A stretch of DNA of 64,000 bases from Pseudomonas defluvii (GTDB taxonomy: Bacteria > Pseudomonadota > Gammaproteobacteria > Pseudomonadales > Pseudomonadaceae). Both the position numbers and the translations under genes were made by a program. Shown here in pieces: positions 30,895 through 40,778 of the stretch. Each line of letters begins with the position of its first letter. The stretch's first letter is position 1. The stretch covers positions 1 to 64,000 of the forward strand of contig NZ_MBPN01000009.1 in the NCBI RefSeq assembly GCF_001695625.1. Direction: 5' to 3'. The notes beneath the pieces were generated by a model. The model did not search any database, was not told where the DNA came from, and saw only the letters and a list, made by a program, of their open reading frames with translations.

Positions 30895-31713
30895 TTAGTT
30901 GCCTAGTTGTTCGGCCAGTTCGGCCGAGCGGTGCGCAGCTGCGCCCAGCGCTTTTTCCACCAGCGCTTCGAATCCATCAGCCTGGAAGGACTTGATCGCC
31001 GCCTCCGTGGTGCCGGCTGGCGAGGTCACCCGACGGCGCAATTCAGCTGCGTCGACATCACTGGTAACTGCCATTTGCGCGGCACCCAGTGCGGTCTGCA
31101 GGGTCAGGCGTGCTGCGGTTTCACGTGGCAGGCCAAGTTTCTCGCCGGCTGCAGTCATGGCTTCGATCAGCAGAAAGAAGTAGGCCGGGCCGCTGCCGGA
31201 TACGGCAGTAACGGCGTCCAGTTGCTGTTCCTGTTCCAGCCACAGTGCGATGCCTACGGCCGAGAGCAGTTGTTCGGCCTGCTGGCGCTGTTCGGCACTG
31301 ACCTGGGCGGTGGCGAACAGGCCGCTGACGCCCTGACGCAGTAGCGCTGGGGTGTTGGGCATGCAGCGTACGATCGGCTGGGCGCCAAGCCATTGGTTCA
31401 TGCTGGCGCAGGTGATGCCGGCAGCAATCGAGACGACCAGCTGGTTTGGCTTGAGGTTGGGTTGCAGGGCCAGGCAAACGGCTTTCATGGCCTGCGGTTT
31501 GACGGCCAGCACGATCACGTCGGCGCCGTCGATGGCCTCGGCATTGTCGGCGAACATCTCGATGCCGTGTTCGGCGTGAACTTTGGCGCGTTGTTCGGCG
31601 CCAGGGTCGCTGGCGCGAATCTGCGCAGCCTCCAGGCCCTGTGCGCGCAGGCCGCCGATCAGGCTGGCGGCCATGTTGCCGGCACCGATAAAGGCAATAC
31701 GAGTCTTGCTCAT
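30895..31713 (-). CDS. proC: Pyrroline-5-carboxylate reductase
   Basis: This is a 272-residue NAD(P)H enzyme that performs the last step of proline synthesis. The N-terminal Rossmann motif is F-I-G-A-G-N-M-A. The C-terminal signature includes S-G-S-G-P-A-Y-F-F and S-P-A-G-T-T-E-A-A-I, which bind substrate at the dimer interface. Length is standard. It lies between yggS and yggT on the minus strand. Confidence 0.96.
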   Translation of the reverse strand: MSKTRIAFIGAGNMAASLIGGLRAQGLEAAQIRASDPGAEQRAKVHAEHGIEMFADNAEAIDGADVIVLAVKPQAMKAVCLALQPNLKPNQLVVSIAAGITCASMNQWLGAQPIVRCMPNTPALLRQGVSGLFATAQVSAEQRQQAEQLLSAVGIALWLEQEQQLDAVTAVSGSGPAYFFLLIEAMTAAGEKLGLPRETAARLTLQTALGAAQMAVTSDVDAAELRRRVTSPAGTTEAAIKSFQADGFEALVEKALGAAAHRSAELAEQLGN

Positions 31714-31749
31714 GTCAGGTCCTTGTCGAAAAAGGTGAGTAAAGCAGGG

Positions 31750-32436
31750 TCAGGGTTGGCTGTAGTCACGGGCGCCAAACAGCGCGGTACCGATGCGCAC
31801 CCAGGTTGCACCCTGTGCAATCGCCGACTCCAGGTCGTGGCTCATGCCCATGGATAACGTGTCGAGTGGCAAGCCCAGGCTGGCCTGCAGGTCGCGTACC
31901 TTGGCAAAGGCTGCGTCCTGCGCGGTGCGGTCTTCGGTGGGCTCGGGTATCGCCATCAAGCCACGCAGCTTCAGCCGTGGTAGCACCGCGATAGCAGCGG
32001 CCAGCGCGGGCAGTTCCTCCGGGGTGCAGCCGGACTTGCTGTCTTCGCCACTGACATTGACCTGAATACAGATGTTCAATGGTTCCAGCGATTCAGGGCG
32101 CTGCTCGGAAAGGCGTTGAGCGATTTTCAGGCGATCCACGGAATGTACCCAGTCGAAGTGCTCGGCGATAGCGCGCGTCTTGTTCGACTGAATGGGGCCG
32201 ATGAAGTGCCAGGTCAAGGGCAGGTCGGTCAATTCGGCCTGTTTGCCCAGGGCTTCCTGCAGGTAGTTCTCGCCCATGTCGCGCAGGCCTGCAGCGAAGG
32301 CTTCGCGCACGGCGGCGGCAGGTTTGGTTTTGCTCACGGCCAGCAGCTTGATGCTGGCCGGATCTCGCCCGGCAGCCTCGGCGGCACGGTGGATGCGCTC
32401 GGCGAGGGTGGAAATGTTGTCTGCTATGGTGGACAT
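31750..32436 (-). CDS. yggS: Pyridoxal phosphate homeostasis protein YggS
   Basis: This is a 228-residue single-domain PLP-binding protein with an alanine-racemase-like barrel. The PLP lysine lies in L-L-A-V-S-K-T-K (K36). H-F-I-G-P-I-Q-S-N-K and S-M-G-M-S-H-D-L-E-S-A-I are family signatures. It buffers free PLP and affects amino acid metabolism, without known catalysis. It is divergent from pilT, with about 65 bases between starts. Confidence 0.95.
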   Translation of the reverse strand: MSTIADNISTLAERIHRAAEAAGRDPASIKLLAVSKTKPAAAVREAFAAGLRDMGENYLQEALGKQAELTDLPLTWHFIGPIQSNKTRAIAEHFDWVHSVDRLKIAQRLSEQRPESLEPLNICIQVNVSGEDSKSGCTPEELPALAAAIAVLPRLKLRGLMAIPEPTEDRTAQDAAFAKVRDLQASLGLPLDTLSMGMSHDLESAIAQGATWVRIGTALFGARDYSQP

Positions 32437-32501
32437 GATCGATGCCAGCGGCTCTTTGGGTCTGCGGCATTCTACCTGCTTGGCGGTGTTTGGGGAGTCT
32501 T

Positions 32502-33536
32502 ATGGATGTGACTGAACTGCTGGCCCTTGCTGTCAAGGAGGGGGCCTCGGACCTGCACCTGGCTGCGGGTGATGTGCCAATGATCCGCCTGGATGGCGAG
32601 ATGCTGCGACTGGATTTGCCGCCGCTTGAGCCTGATCAGGCGCGGGCGTTAATCGCGCAAATCATGACGGATCAGCAAAAAAAGGATTTCAAAACCCTTC
32701 AGGATCTCGATTTCTCCTTTGCCATGGCGGGGGTAGGGCGCTTCAGGGTAAATGCCTTCGAGCAGTTGCAGGGCGTGGGGGCGGTATTCCGGTTGATCCC
32801 CTCATCGGTGCGTGGCCTGGCTGAGTTGGGGCTGGGGGCTGTTTTCCGGCAAATCGCCGAACTGCGTAGTGGGCTTGTATTGGTGACCGGGCCCACCGGC
32901 TCGGGAAAGTCCACCACCCTGGCAGCCTTGATTGATCACCTGAACCGCGAGCGCGCCCTGCATATTCTCACGGTCGAAGACCCGATCGAGTTTATCCACA
33001 GCCCGGTGCGTGGACGGATCAGCCAGCGTGAGGTACAGCGTCACAGTCACAGTTTTGCGGCGGCGCTACGGGCCGCCCTGCGTCAGGACCCGGATGTGAT
33101 CATGCTGGGGGAATTGAGGGACCTGGAGACGATTCGCCTGGCCCTGACGGCGGCCGAAACCGGGCATCTGGTGCTGGCCACCCTGCATACGGGCTCGGCA
33201 GCGAAAACCGTTGACCGGATCGTCGATGTATTTGCTGCCGAGGAAAAGCAATTGGTGCGCGCGATGCTGGCGGAGTCCCTGCAGGCGGTGGTCTCCCAGG
33301 TGCTGGTGCGCAAACCAGGTGGTGGCCGGGTGGCCGCGCACGAGATCATGCTGGCGACGCCGGCGATTCGCAATTTGATCAGGGAGGGGAAAGTGGTGCA
33401 GATCCAGTCTGCAATCCAGACCGGCGGGGCGCTGGGCATGCAGACCCTGGACAGTTGTCTGCAGGGTCTGATGGCAAGGGGGGAGATCAGTGCTGATACG
33501 CGCCGGGCGGTGGGATGCGCGCCCGGTGGGTTTTAG
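32502..33536 (+). CDS. pilT: Twitching motility ATPase PilT
   Basis: This is a 344-residue hexameric ATPase that drives type IV pilus retraction from the cytoplasm. The Walker A motif G-P-T-G-S-G-K-S-T is at residues 130-138, the Asp box is around T-V-E-D-P-I-E-F, Walker B is D-V-I-M-L-G-E-L-R-D, and the His box is L-A-T-L-H-T-G-S-A. The retraction-associated A-I-R-N-L-I-R-E motif is present. GGGGAG precedes the ATG at 32502. No pilU follows; the assembly genes lie 12 kb away at 45 kb. It overlaps the convergent peptidase gene by four bases. Confidence 0.94.
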   Translation: MDVTELLALAVKEGASDLHLAAGDVPMIRLDGEMLRLDLPPLEPDQARALIAQIMTDQQKKDFKTLQDLDFSFAMAGVGRFRVNAFEQLQGVGAVFRLIPSSVRGLAELGLGAVFRQIAELRSGLVLVTGPTGSGKSTTLAALIDHLNRERALHILTVEDPIEFIHSPVRGRISQREVQRHSHSFAAALRAALRQDPDVIMLGELRDLETIRLALTAAETGHLVLATLHTGSAAKTVDRIVDVFAAEEKQLVRAMLAESLQAVVSQVLVRKPGGGRVAAHEIMLATPAIRNLIREGKVVQIQSAIQTGGALGMQTLDSCLQGLMARGEISADTRRAVGCAPGGF

Positions 33537-34156
33537 CGCTTGGCCAGGTTCAGCTGTTGCTGGTCCTTGGGCAGTACGCGCTTTGCAACCACATAATGGT
33601 TCTGCCAGTAAGGCTTGTTCAGCGTATCAATGCTGACGCGCTTGCCGGTGCGTGGCGCATGGATGAAGCGGTCGTTGCCCAGGTAAATGGCAACGTGGTT
33701 GACCTTGCGGCTCTTGATGTTGAAGAACAGCAAGTCGCCCGGTTTCAGGTCTTTTTTATCGACCTTGATGCCGTGGCCGCTGGCCATGGCGTTGGAGGTG
33801 CGAGGCAGGTCGACTTCATCGATATCGTTGAAGGCGTACTTGACCAGGCCGCTGCAGTCGAAGCCTTTGCTTGGGCTGCTGCCACCCCAGCGATAGGGGG
33901 TGCCCAGCGCGTTGACGGCGCGGCTCAGCACATCGCTGCTTTGCTTGGCCGACAGGTTGGCCGTTGATTTTGTCGGTTTTGCACTACGGTTGGCATAGTG
34001 GATCGGTGATGCCGAACCTTTGTTGGCGTGTACGCCGGTGGCATTGGCGGTATAGCCAGAGAAGCCATTAGGAAGACGTTGCTCACGATTGGTGGCGTGG
34101 GCGGCCAGGGGCAATAATAAGCAAATAGTCAGCCATGTCTTGAAAAGGGGACGCAT
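33533..34156 (-). CDS. NlpC/P60 family cell-wall endopeptidase
   Basis: This is a 207-residue secreted cysteine peptidase. A signal peptide covers residues 1-21 (cleavage near A-H-A). The catalytic domain spans about residues 75-200, with C101 in F-D-C-S-G-L-V and H154 in K-V-N-H-V-A-I-Y; H166 (F-I-H-A-P) is the third polar residue. Such C40 enzymes cleave gamma-D-glutamyl-diaminopimelate bonds in peptidoglycan. A low-complexity K/S/A-rich linker (about 40-72) precedes the domain. Confidence 0.92.
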   Translation of the reverse strand: MRPLFKTWLTICLLLPLAAHATNREQRLPNGFSGYTANATGVHANKGSASPIHYANRSAKPTKSTANLSAKQSSDVLSRAVNALGTPYRWGGSSPSKGFDCSGLVKYAFNDIDEVDLPRTSNAMASGHGIKVDKKDLKPGDLLFFNIKSRKVNHVAIYLGNDRFIHAPRTGKRVSIDTLNKPYWQNHYVVAKRVLPKDQQQLNLAKR

Positions 34157-34311
34157 AGGCAGGGCTCTTGTTGGTTAGCGCGCAACTTTATAACAGCTTT
34201 TTTGCGCGGATCTGCCCCGTTGGTCGATTTCGACGGCACCATACGTCGGCTTGCTACTGAAAAGTCACATTTTTGTTTAGAAAATTTTCACATAACCCGC
34301 TGAGGCTACGA

Positions 34312-34731
34312 ATGAACAGTTATCAACAGAGCCCACCCTTCCATGACACGCACAGCAAGGTTGTAGGCTATCTGCTGTGGTGCTTCGGTTTTCTCGGTGC
34401 GCACCGCTTTTACTATGGCAAGCCAGTCACAGGCACAATCTGGTTCTTTACCCTGGGGTTGCTCGGCATCGGCTGGTTGATCGACCTGTTCCTGATCCCG
34501 TCGATGGACCGTGAAGCCGACTTGCGCTTTCACTCTGGGCCTTTGGATTACAACATCGCCTGGATTCTGCTGACGTTTCTTGGGGTGTTTGGCGTGCATC
34601 GCATGTACCAGGGCAAATGGATCAGTGGCCTGATCTACCTGGTGACGGGCGGTCTGTTTCTGGTGGGCGTGCTGTACGACTTCTGGACCCTGAACGACCA
34701 GGTGTCGCTGAGAAACGCCCAACGGCGCTAA
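34312..34731 (+). CDS. TM2-domain membrane protein with two TM2 units
   Basis: This is a 139-residue protein with four hydrophobic helices organised as two TM2-like units. Unit one carries G-F-L-G-A-H-R-F-Y-Y-G-K. Unit two carries G-V-F-G-V-H-R-M-Y-Q-G-K, each followed by a helix and a basic or acidic end. Most TM2 proteins have one unit, so this looks like an internal duplication. GAGG six bases upstream of 34312 sets the start. The function is unknown. Confidence 0.82.
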   Translation: MNSYQQSPPFHDTHSKVVGYLLWCFGFLGAHRFYYGKPVTGTIWFFTLGLLGIGWLIDLFLIPSMDREADLRFHSGPLDYNIAWILLTFLGVFGVHRMYQGKWISGLIYLVTGGLFLVGVLYDFWTLNDQVSLRNAQRR

Positions 34732-34752
34732 GGCGCCGCTGGGCGAGGGGGC

Positions 34753-35448
34753 TTACTGGCGGTTTTGGCGCTGCTGCAAGAGCAGGTTGTTGAAGCCGCT
34801 ACCGGCCAACTGCTTTTGGGCCACGGTCAATTGTTCGCGGTTGCTGAACGGGCCCACCAGCACGCGGTACCAGGTTTCGTCGCGGACCATGCCGGACTCG
34901 ACCTGCACGGCCTGGCCGAGCAGGATGATCTGCGCACGGACCTTGTCGGCGTCAGCCTGCTTGCGGAACGAGCCGGCCTGCAGGAAGAACTGGGTGGTCG
35001 CTGCCGGTTTCACCACGGGAGGTGGCGGTGGCGGCGTTTGCCCCAGCAGTGCGGCCTGGGCCCTGGCGGTGTCGATCTTCGCGGCTTCAGCCGGTGTCAC
35101 CGGCTGCTGTGGCTGGGCGGGTACCGGCGGGGTTTTCTCCGGTACGGCTTCCGGCGGCACGATGACTTCCGACTCTGGCAGCAAGGTGTAGAAGTCGTAT
35201 TTCGGCTTCACCGGTTGCTGTGGGCTGGGCGGTGTCTTGTTCGCTTCGGCAGCGCGCTCGGCTTTCTGCTGTTCGGGCTTGCTCCGCTTGACCTCGTCGG
35301 TGCTCGGATCAAGCTTCATCAGAAAGACAATGAACGCGCCCACGGTCAGGCCGACAGCCAGCCACAGCCAGCCGGGGATCGGTTTCTTCTCCGGTGCCTG
35401 ATAGCGGCTGGCGCCGCGCTTGGGGGCGGGCTTTTTCTTGGCTGCCAC
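34753..35448 (-). CDS. SPOR-domain cell-envelope protein (next to argS)
   Basis: This is a 231-residue bitopic membrane protein. It has a basic cytoplasmic start (K-K-K-P-A-P-K-R), one transmembrane helix (about residues 25-44), a long proline/lysine-rich periplasmic linker, and a C-terminal SPOR domain (about 150-225, beginning F-F-L-Q-A-G-S-F). SPOR domains bind denuded glycan at the division septum, so a role in cell division is probable; FtsN-like proteins have this layout. It begins one base after the argS stop and must be co-transcribed with it. Confidence 0.86.
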   Translation of the reverse strand: MAAKKKPAPKRGASRYQAPEKKPIPGWLWLAVGLTVGAFIVFLMKLDPSTDEVKRSKPEQQKAERAAEANKTPPSPQQPVKPKYDFYTLLPESEVIVPPEAVPEKTPPVPAQPQQPVTPAEAAKIDTARAQAALLGQTPPPPPPVVKPAATTQFFLQAGSFRKQADADKVRAQIILLGQAVQVESGMVRDETWYRVLVGPFSNREQLTVAQKQLAGSGFNNLLLQQRQNRQ

Positions 35449-35449
35449 C

Positions 35450-37186
35450 TTACATGCGCTCCAGGGTTTCCAGGCCCAGCAGTTCCAGGCCCTGCTTGAG
35501 GGTGCGACCGGTCAGTGCGGCCAGGCGCAGGCGGCTCTGTTGCTGTTCGGCCGTTTCGGCGGCCAGGATCGGGCAGTTCTCATAGAAGCTGGAGAACAGG
35601 CCGGCGACGTCGTACAGGTAGCTGCAAAGCACGTGCGGCGTACCTTTTTCAGCAACGTTGTTCAGGGTTTCGCCGAATTGCGCCAGGCGCGCCGCGAGGT
35701 CGTGTTCCTGGGCGGCTTGCAGGGTGATATGGCCGTCAACTTCGCTGAAGTCCTTGCCCAGCTTGCGGAATACGCCCGCCACGCGGGTGTAGGCGTACAG
35801 CAGGTAAGGCGCGGTGTTGCCTTCGAAGTTGAGCATCAGGTCGAAGTTGAAGCTGTAGTCGCTGGTGCGGTGCTTGGACAGGTCGGCGTATTTCACCGCG
35901 TCGATACCGACAACCTGGGCGATGGCGCGCAGTTCATCTTCCGCCAGTTGCGGGTTCTTTTCCTTGACCAGGGTGTACGCACGTTCCTTGGCTTCGGTGA
36001 GCAGGTCGATCAGCTTGACCGTGCCGCCGTCGCGGGTCTTGAACGGGCGGCCATCGGCGCCGTTCATGGTGCCGAAGCCCATGTGCTCCATGATCATGTC
36101 GTTACCGACGAAGCCAGCGCGGCGGGCGACTTCGAACACCTGCTGGAAGTGCAGTGCCTGGCGCTGGTCAACGAAATACAGGGCGCGGTCGGCCTTGAGG
36201 ACGTTGCTGCGGTAGCGCACGGCTGCCAGGTCAGTGGTCGCGTACAGGTAGCCGCCATCGGCCTTCTGCACGATCACCGGCAGTGGGTCGCCGTCGGCGG
36301 TCTTGTACTCTTCGAGGAATACGCACTGGGCACCGTTGCTTTCGACCAGCAGGCCCTTGGCCTTGAGGTCGTTGACCACGTTGATCAGGTCGTCGTTGTA
36401 GGCGCTTTCGCCCATGACGTCAGCCATGGTCAGTTTGACGTTGAGCTGCTCGTAGGTCTTCTGGCAGTGCGACAGCGAGATGTCCTTGAAGCGGGTCCAC
36501 AGCTTCAGGCATTCGGCGTCACCGGCTTGCAGCTTGACCACCAGGCCGCGCGCGCGGTCGGCGAAGGCTTCGGACTCGTCGAAGCGCTTTTTCGCGGCGC
36601 GGTAGAAGTTTTCCAGGTCCGACAGCTCGTCGCTGGTGATCGGGTTTTCTTCCAGATAGGCCATCAGCATGCCGAACTGGGTGCCCCAGTCGCCGACGTG
36701 GTTCTGCCGGATCACGTTGTCGCCGAGGAACTCGAGTACGCGGGCGACGGCATCGCCGATGATGGTCGAGCGCAGGTGGCCAACGTGCATCTCTTTGGCC
36801 AGGTTGGGTGCCGACAGGTCAACGACCACTTTCTGTTGTGGGCCGGCTTTCTGTACGCCAAGTTTGCTGTCGGCCAGCGCGGCGTCGAGGCGTGACGCCA
36901 GGGCCTGGGTATTCTGGAAGAAGTTCAGGAAGCCGGGGCCGGCGATTTCCACTTTGCTGACCTGGGCATCGGCGGGCAGGGCCGCGATGATTTTTTCGGC
37001 CAGGTCGCGTGGCTTCATGCCGGCCGGCTTGGCCAGCATCATCGCGATATTGCTGGCGAAGTCGCCGTGGGTCTTGTCCCGGGCGTTTTCCACCTGGATC
37101 GCCGGCGTAAGCCCTTCAGGCAGCACACCGTCGGTGACGAGTTGGGTGAGGGCTTGCTGGATCAGCTGGCGAATGGTGTCTTTCAT
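35450..37186 (-). CDS. argS: Arginyl-tRNA synthetase
   Basis: This is a 578-residue class I aminoacyl-tRNA synthetase. The N-terminal tRNA-binding domain is followed by [13 protein letters not shown], containing the HxGH signature as HVGH. The C-terminal anticodon-binding DALR domain ends at L-E-T-L-E-R-M. A canonical KMSKS lysine is absent, as in many ArgRS. The start at 37186 (M-K-D-T-I-R) is chosen from family N-termini, with AGAGAA upstream. Confidence 0.97.
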   Translation of the reverse strand: MKDTIRQLIQQALTQLVTDGVLPEGLTPAIQVENARDKTHGDFASNIAMMLAKPAGMKPRDLAEKIIAALPADAQVSKVEIAGPGFLNFFQNTQALASRLDAALADSKLGVQKAGPQQKVVVDLSAPNLAKEMHVGHLRSTIIGDAVARVLEFLGDNVIRQNHVGDWGTQFGMLMAYLEENPITSDELSDLENFYRAAKKRFDESEAFADRARGLVVKLQAGDAECLKLWTRFKDISLSHCQKTYEQLNVKLTMADVMGESAYNDDLINVVNDLKAKGLLVESNGAQCVFLEEYKTADGDPLPVIVQKADGGYLYATTDLAAVRYRSNVLKADRALYFVDQRQALHFQQVFEVARRAGFVGNDMIMEHMGFGTMNGADGRPFKTRDGGTVKLIDLLTEAKERAYTLVKEKNPQLAEDELRAIAQVVGIDAVKYADLSKHRTSDYSFNFDLMLNFEGNTAPYLLYAYTRVAGVFRKLGKDFSEVDGHITLQAAQEHDLAARLAQFGETLNNVAEKGTPHVLCSYLYDVAGLFSSFYENCPILAAETAEQQQSRLRLAALTGRTLKQGLELLGLETLERM

Positions 37187-37351
37187 GGGATTCTCTTTCG
37201 ACCGCAAGCGCGGCGGCGCTTGGATGCGCAGGTGGAAAAACTGAACATTATCCGTTGCTGGCACGAGCTTGCCAACCTTTGGGGCTGTCTTGCGTTCGAT
37301 CCTCTGCAATACGTACTCAAACCGGCCTCGTCGACGATGAGGCCGGATGGG

Positions 37352-39571
37352 TCAGTAGAGGTCGACCGGGTCCACATCCAGCGACCAGCGTACCTGCCGC
37401 CCGCTGGGCATGTGTTCCAACAATAGCAGCCAGGCATTGATCAGCCGATGCAGCGGCGCGCGTGCGTTGGCCTGCAGCAGCAACTGTGCGCGGTAACGAC
37501 CGGCCCGACGCTCCATTGGCGCAGGTACTGGCCCGAGCAGCTCGATGCCATGCAGGTTGTGCTCGGCCAGCAGTTGTTCGGCGGCGGCGCAGGCTTCATC
37601 GAGAAAGCCCTCGGCCTGCCCCGGCTTGTGGGCTTCGGCGCGCAGCAGGGCAAGGTGTGCGAAGGGTGGCAGGCCGGCTGCACGGCGCTCGCTCAGGGCC
37701 TGCTCGGCAAAGGCGAAGTAGCCTTGTTCGGTCAGTTGCACCAGCAGTGGATGGTCGGCCAGGTGGGTCTGGATAATGACTCTGCCGGGCTCTTCTGCGC
37801 GCCCTGCGCGGCCCGCAACTTGAACGATCAACTGGGCCATGCGCTCGCTGGCGCGGAAATCGCCGGAAAACAGTCCACCATCGGCATCGAGAATGGCAAC
37901 CAGCGTGACCCTCGGGAAGTGGTGACCCTTGGCCAGCATCTGGGTGCCGACCAGAATGCACGGCTGACCGCGCTGGATGGTGGCAAACAACTGGTTCATC
38001 GCATCCTTGCGCGAGGTGCTGTCGCGGTCGACGCGTAGCACCGGGTAGTCCGGAAACAGGATGCTCAGGCGTTCTTCGGCGCGCTCGGTGCCGGCGCCGA
38101 CCGGGCGCAGGTCGACCTTGTTGCATTGTGGGCACTGGCGAGGCATGCGCTCTTCATAGCCGCAATGGTGGCAGCGCAACTCGCCGGAGCGCTGGTGAAC
38201 GGTCATCCGCGCATCGCAGCGCGGGCACTCGGACATCCAGCCGCAATCGTGGCAGAGCAGTGTCGGGGCAAAGCCTCGGCGGTTGAGGAACACCAGTACC
38301 TGCTGCCCCGCTGCGAGTGTCTGGCCGATGGCTTGTTGCATCGGGCCGCTGATGCCGCTATCCAGTGGGCGACTCTTGACGTCCAGACGCAGAAAACGCG
38401 GTGCCTGGGCACCTCCGGCGCGGTGGTTCAGGCGCAGCAGGCCGTAGCGACCCGTGTAGGCATTGTGCAGGCTTTCCAGCGATGGCGTGGCGGAGCCCAG
38501 CACGATCGGGATGTTTTCCTGGCGAGCGCGTACCAGTGCCAGGTCGCGTGCGTGGTAACGCAGGCCTTCTTGCTGTTTATAGGAGCCGTCATGCTCTTCA
38601 TCAATGATGATCAGCCCCGGGTTCTTCATGGGGGTGAACAGGGCTGAACGGGTGCCGATGATGATGTCGGCCTCGCCATCGCGGGCCGCCAGCCAGGCAT
38701 CCAGGCGTTCGCGATCGTTGACCGCGGAGTGCAATAAGGCGATGCGGGCATTGAAGCGCTGCTCGAAGCGGGCCAGGGTCTGTGGGCCAAGGTTGATCTC
38801 GGGGATCAGAATCAGCGCCTGTTTGCCGGCTTCCAGGGCTTCACGGATCAGTTGCAGGTAAACCTCGGTCTTGCCGCTGCCGGTGACACCAGCAAGGAGG
38901 AAGGCGTGGAAGCTGTCGAAACCGGCTCGCACGGCGTTGAAGGCGGCGTGCTGTTCCTCGTTGAGCGGCAGTTCCGGTTGTGCCAGCCAATGCTCATGGC
39001 GCTGTTGCGGCGCATGGCGGCGTACTTCAACCTGCACCAGTTCTTTGCTCAGCAGCAGGTCAAGGCTGTCTTTGTTCAGGCCCAGTTTGCCGAGCAGGCC
39101 GTGGGCGACGCCGTGCGGGTGCTGGGCCAGGGTCGACAATGCTTCGCGTTGGCGTGGTGCCCGGGCAATGCGCGGGTCGTCCAGGCGTGCGCCAGGTGCA
39201 ATCTGCCAGAAGCGCTCCTGCCGCGCTTCGGCCGGTTCACCCTGGCGCAGAAACACCGGCAGCGCCCAGCTGAAGGTGTCGCCCAGGCTGTGCTGGTAGT
39301 ACTGCGCGGTCCACAGGCACAGCTTGAAGAAGGCTGGCGGCAGTGGAGAGACCGGATCGAGCAGCGCGATGGCGGGCTTGAGCTTGTCGGCTGGGACGTC
39401 ACTGTGGTCGCAGACCTCCACCAGGATGCCGATCATTTCGCGCCGACCGAATGGCACACGAATGCGCATGCCGGGTGTCAGTTCGACGCGGGCCATGCTC
39501 GCTGGGGCCCTGTAGTCGAACAGTCGCCGCAGGGGCGAGGGCAGAGCAAGGCGCAGAATGACGTCGGACAC
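37352..39571 (-). CDS. priA: Primosomal replication helicase PriA
   Basis: This is a 739-residue DEAH-type helicase that reloads replication at stalled forks. Walker A is V-T-G-S-G-K-T-E, and the helicase box is I-I-D-E-E-H. The paired zinc knuckles are C-H-D-C-G-W-M-S-E-C-P-R-C and C-H-H-C-G-Y-E-E-R. G-T-Q-M-L-A-K-G-H-H is motif V-like. The start is a GTG at 39571 (giving M-S-D-V-I-L-R-L), because an upstream ATG would add residues without family match. It is divergent from rpmE. Confidence 0.94.
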   Translation of the reverse strand: MSDVILRLALPSPLRRLFDYRAPASMARVELTPGMRIRVPFGRREMIGILVEVCDHSDVPADKLKPAIALLDPVSPLPPAFFKLCLWTAQYYQHSLGDTFSWALPVFLRQGEPAEARQERFWQIAPGARLDDPRIARAPRQREALSTLAQHPHGVAHGLLGKLGLNKDSLDLLLSKELVQVEVRRHAPQQRHEHWLAQPELPLNEEQHAAFNAVRAGFDSFHAFLLAGVTGSGKTEVYLQLIREALEAGKQALILIPEINLGPQTLARFEQRFNARIALLHSAVNDRERLDAWLAARDGEADIIIGTRSALFTPMKNPGLIIIDEEHDGSYKQQEGLRYHARDLALVRARQENIPIVLGSATPSLESLHNAYTGRYGLLRLNHRAGGAQAPRFLRLDVKSRPLDSGISGPMQQAIGQTLAAGQQVLVFLNRRGFAPTLLCHDCGWMSECPRCDARMTVHQRSGELRCHHCGYEERMPRQCPQCNKVDLRPVGAGTERAEERLSILFPDYPVLRVDRDSTSRKDAMNQLFATIQRGQPCILVGTQMLAKGHHFPRVTLVAILDADGGLFSGDFRASERMAQLIVQVAGRAGRAEEPGRVIIQTHLADHPLLVQLTEQGYFAFAEQALSERRAAGLPPFAHLALLRAEAHKPGQAEGFLDEACAAAEQLLAEHNLHGIELLGPVPAPMERRAGRYRAQLLLQANARAPLHRLINAWLLLLEHMPSGRQVRWSLDVDPVDLY

Positions 39572-39642
39572 GCGGTAATTTCTCTGAAGGGGGATTCCTG
39601 GACCGCCGAGCCTAGCAGACGACCGCCGGTGCAAGCGACAAC

Positions 39643-39670
39643 TTGCGTCGACCGTCGGCTCTGGTATTAT
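39643..39670 (+). promoter_or_regulatory. Candidate rpmE promoter
   Basis: TTGCGT (39643-39648) and TATTAT (39665-39670) are 16 bases apart, and a TG one base before the -10 gives an extended -10 context. The -10 lies about 69 bases upstream of rpmE in the gap divergent from priA. Confidence 0.5.
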
Positions 39671-39738
39671 TCGCCGCCTAATTACGTGCGGTATTCAACA
39701 ATGGTGTTGGATGGCGGCACGCAGTCGAGGAAGTGACC

Positions 39739-39954
39739 ATGAAGCCAGAAATTCATCCAACATACGAAGCCGTTACTGCCACCTGCAGCTGCGGCGCTGT
39801 CATCGAAACCCGTTCGACTCTGTGCAAGCCACTGAGCCTCGACGTGTGCTCGCTGTGCCACCCGTTCTACACCGGTAAGCAAAAAGTACTGGACACTGGC
39901 GGCCGCGTACAGAAGTTCGCCGATCGCTTCGGCATGTTCGGTGCCAAGAAGTAA
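39739..39954 (+). CDS. rpmE: 50S ribosomal protein L31 (zinc form)
   Basis: This is a 71-residue ribosomal protein of the large subunit. C16, C18, C37 and C40 (C-S-C and C-S-L-C) mark the zinc-binding version, in contrast to the zinc-free paralogue made under zinc limitation. GAGGAAG precedes the ATG at 39739. Confidence 0.97.
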   Translation: MKPEIHPTYEAVTATCSCGAVIETRSTLCKPLSLDVCSLCHPFYTGKQKVLDTGGRVQKFADRFGMFGAKK

Positions 39955-39989
39955 GATTGCGCGCAAGGCTAGCCCCTGTGGGCCTGTCA

Positions 39990-40778
39990 ATGCTGCTGAA
40001 GAAGGCGTCCCTCGTGGGCGCCTTTTTTATGGGCGCGATTTGGCAGGGCGTCGCCCTGGCGTTCTGTCCTGCCCCGGCCGGCGTACAGTCGGTCAGCGTC
40101 ACGCAGGTGGTCGATGGCGATACCGTGCGTCTGGAGGATGGGCGCAGCGTGCGCCTGATTGGGGTAAATGCCCCGGAAATCGGTCGCAAAGGCCGCAGCA
40201 GTGAACCGTTTGCCGAAGCTGCCCGGCAACGCCTGCAAGCGTTGGTCAAGGCCAGTGGCGGGCGTATTGGCCTGCAGCCCGGCGTGCAAGGTCGCGACAA
40301 GTATGGGCGTACACTTGCACATATCTACACACGCAATGGCGACAATATTGAGGCGCAGTTGTTGGCTGAAGGCTTGGGCTATCGCGTGGCAGTGGCGCCT
40401 AACGTTGCGCTGGTGACGTGCCAGCAGGACGCCGAGCGAGTGGCTCGCCAGGCGGGGCTGGGGCTTTGGCGCGCACCTGCAGTGCGTACTGCCGGGCAAA
40501 TCGAACAGTCGGGCTTTGCGCTGATTACTGGCCGGGTTCGGGGCATTGAGCGTAACCGTGGCGGCGTCTGGATCGAAATCGACGAGGGACTGGTGCTTCA
40601 GGTCAGCCCGCGCTTGCAGGGTGACTTCCCATCGTCCTTTTTTGAGGGTCTCAAGGGGCGCAAGGTCGAAGCACGGGGTTGGGTGCTGGATCGTTCCCGC
40701 AAAGGCGGGCTGAAATCGGGGCAGGCGCGTTGGTTGCTGCCGCTGACTGACCCAAGCATGCTCGAGCGGGTTGATTAA
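39990..40778 (+). CDS. Thermonuclease (SNase-like) family protein
   Basis: This is a 262-residue exported protein. A signal peptide covers residues 1-25 (ending A-L-A-F-C). The staphylococcal-nuclease fold runs from about residue 30 to 150, with V-V-D-G-D-T-V-R-L, R-L-I-G-V-N-A-P-E (catalytic Arg and Glu region) and R-D-K-Y-G-R (second catalytic Arg region). A further domain of about 100 residues at the C-terminus resembles an OB-like extension. The start at 39990 is the ATG best placed for a signal peptide; no clear ribosome site is present, and a TTG at 39957 is possible. Confidence 0.8.
   Translation: MLLKKASLVGAFFMGAIWQGVALAFCPAPAGVQSVSVTQVVDGDTVRLEDGRSVRLIGVNAPEIGRKGRSSEPFAEAARQRLQALVKASGGRIGLQPGVQGRDKYGRTLAHIYTRNGDNIEAQLLAEGLGYRVAVAPNVALVTCQQDAERVARQAGLGLWRAPAVRTAGQIEQSGFALITGRVRGIERNRGGVWIEIDEGLVLQVSPRLQGDFPSSFFEGLKGRKVEARGWVLDRSRKGGLKSGQARWLLPLTDPSMLERVD

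Noticed and set aside
35420..36895. Long plus-strand frame opposite argS
   Set aside because: argS is complete and conserved on the minus strand. The opposite frame has biased V/G/A/Q composition typical of antisense shadows.
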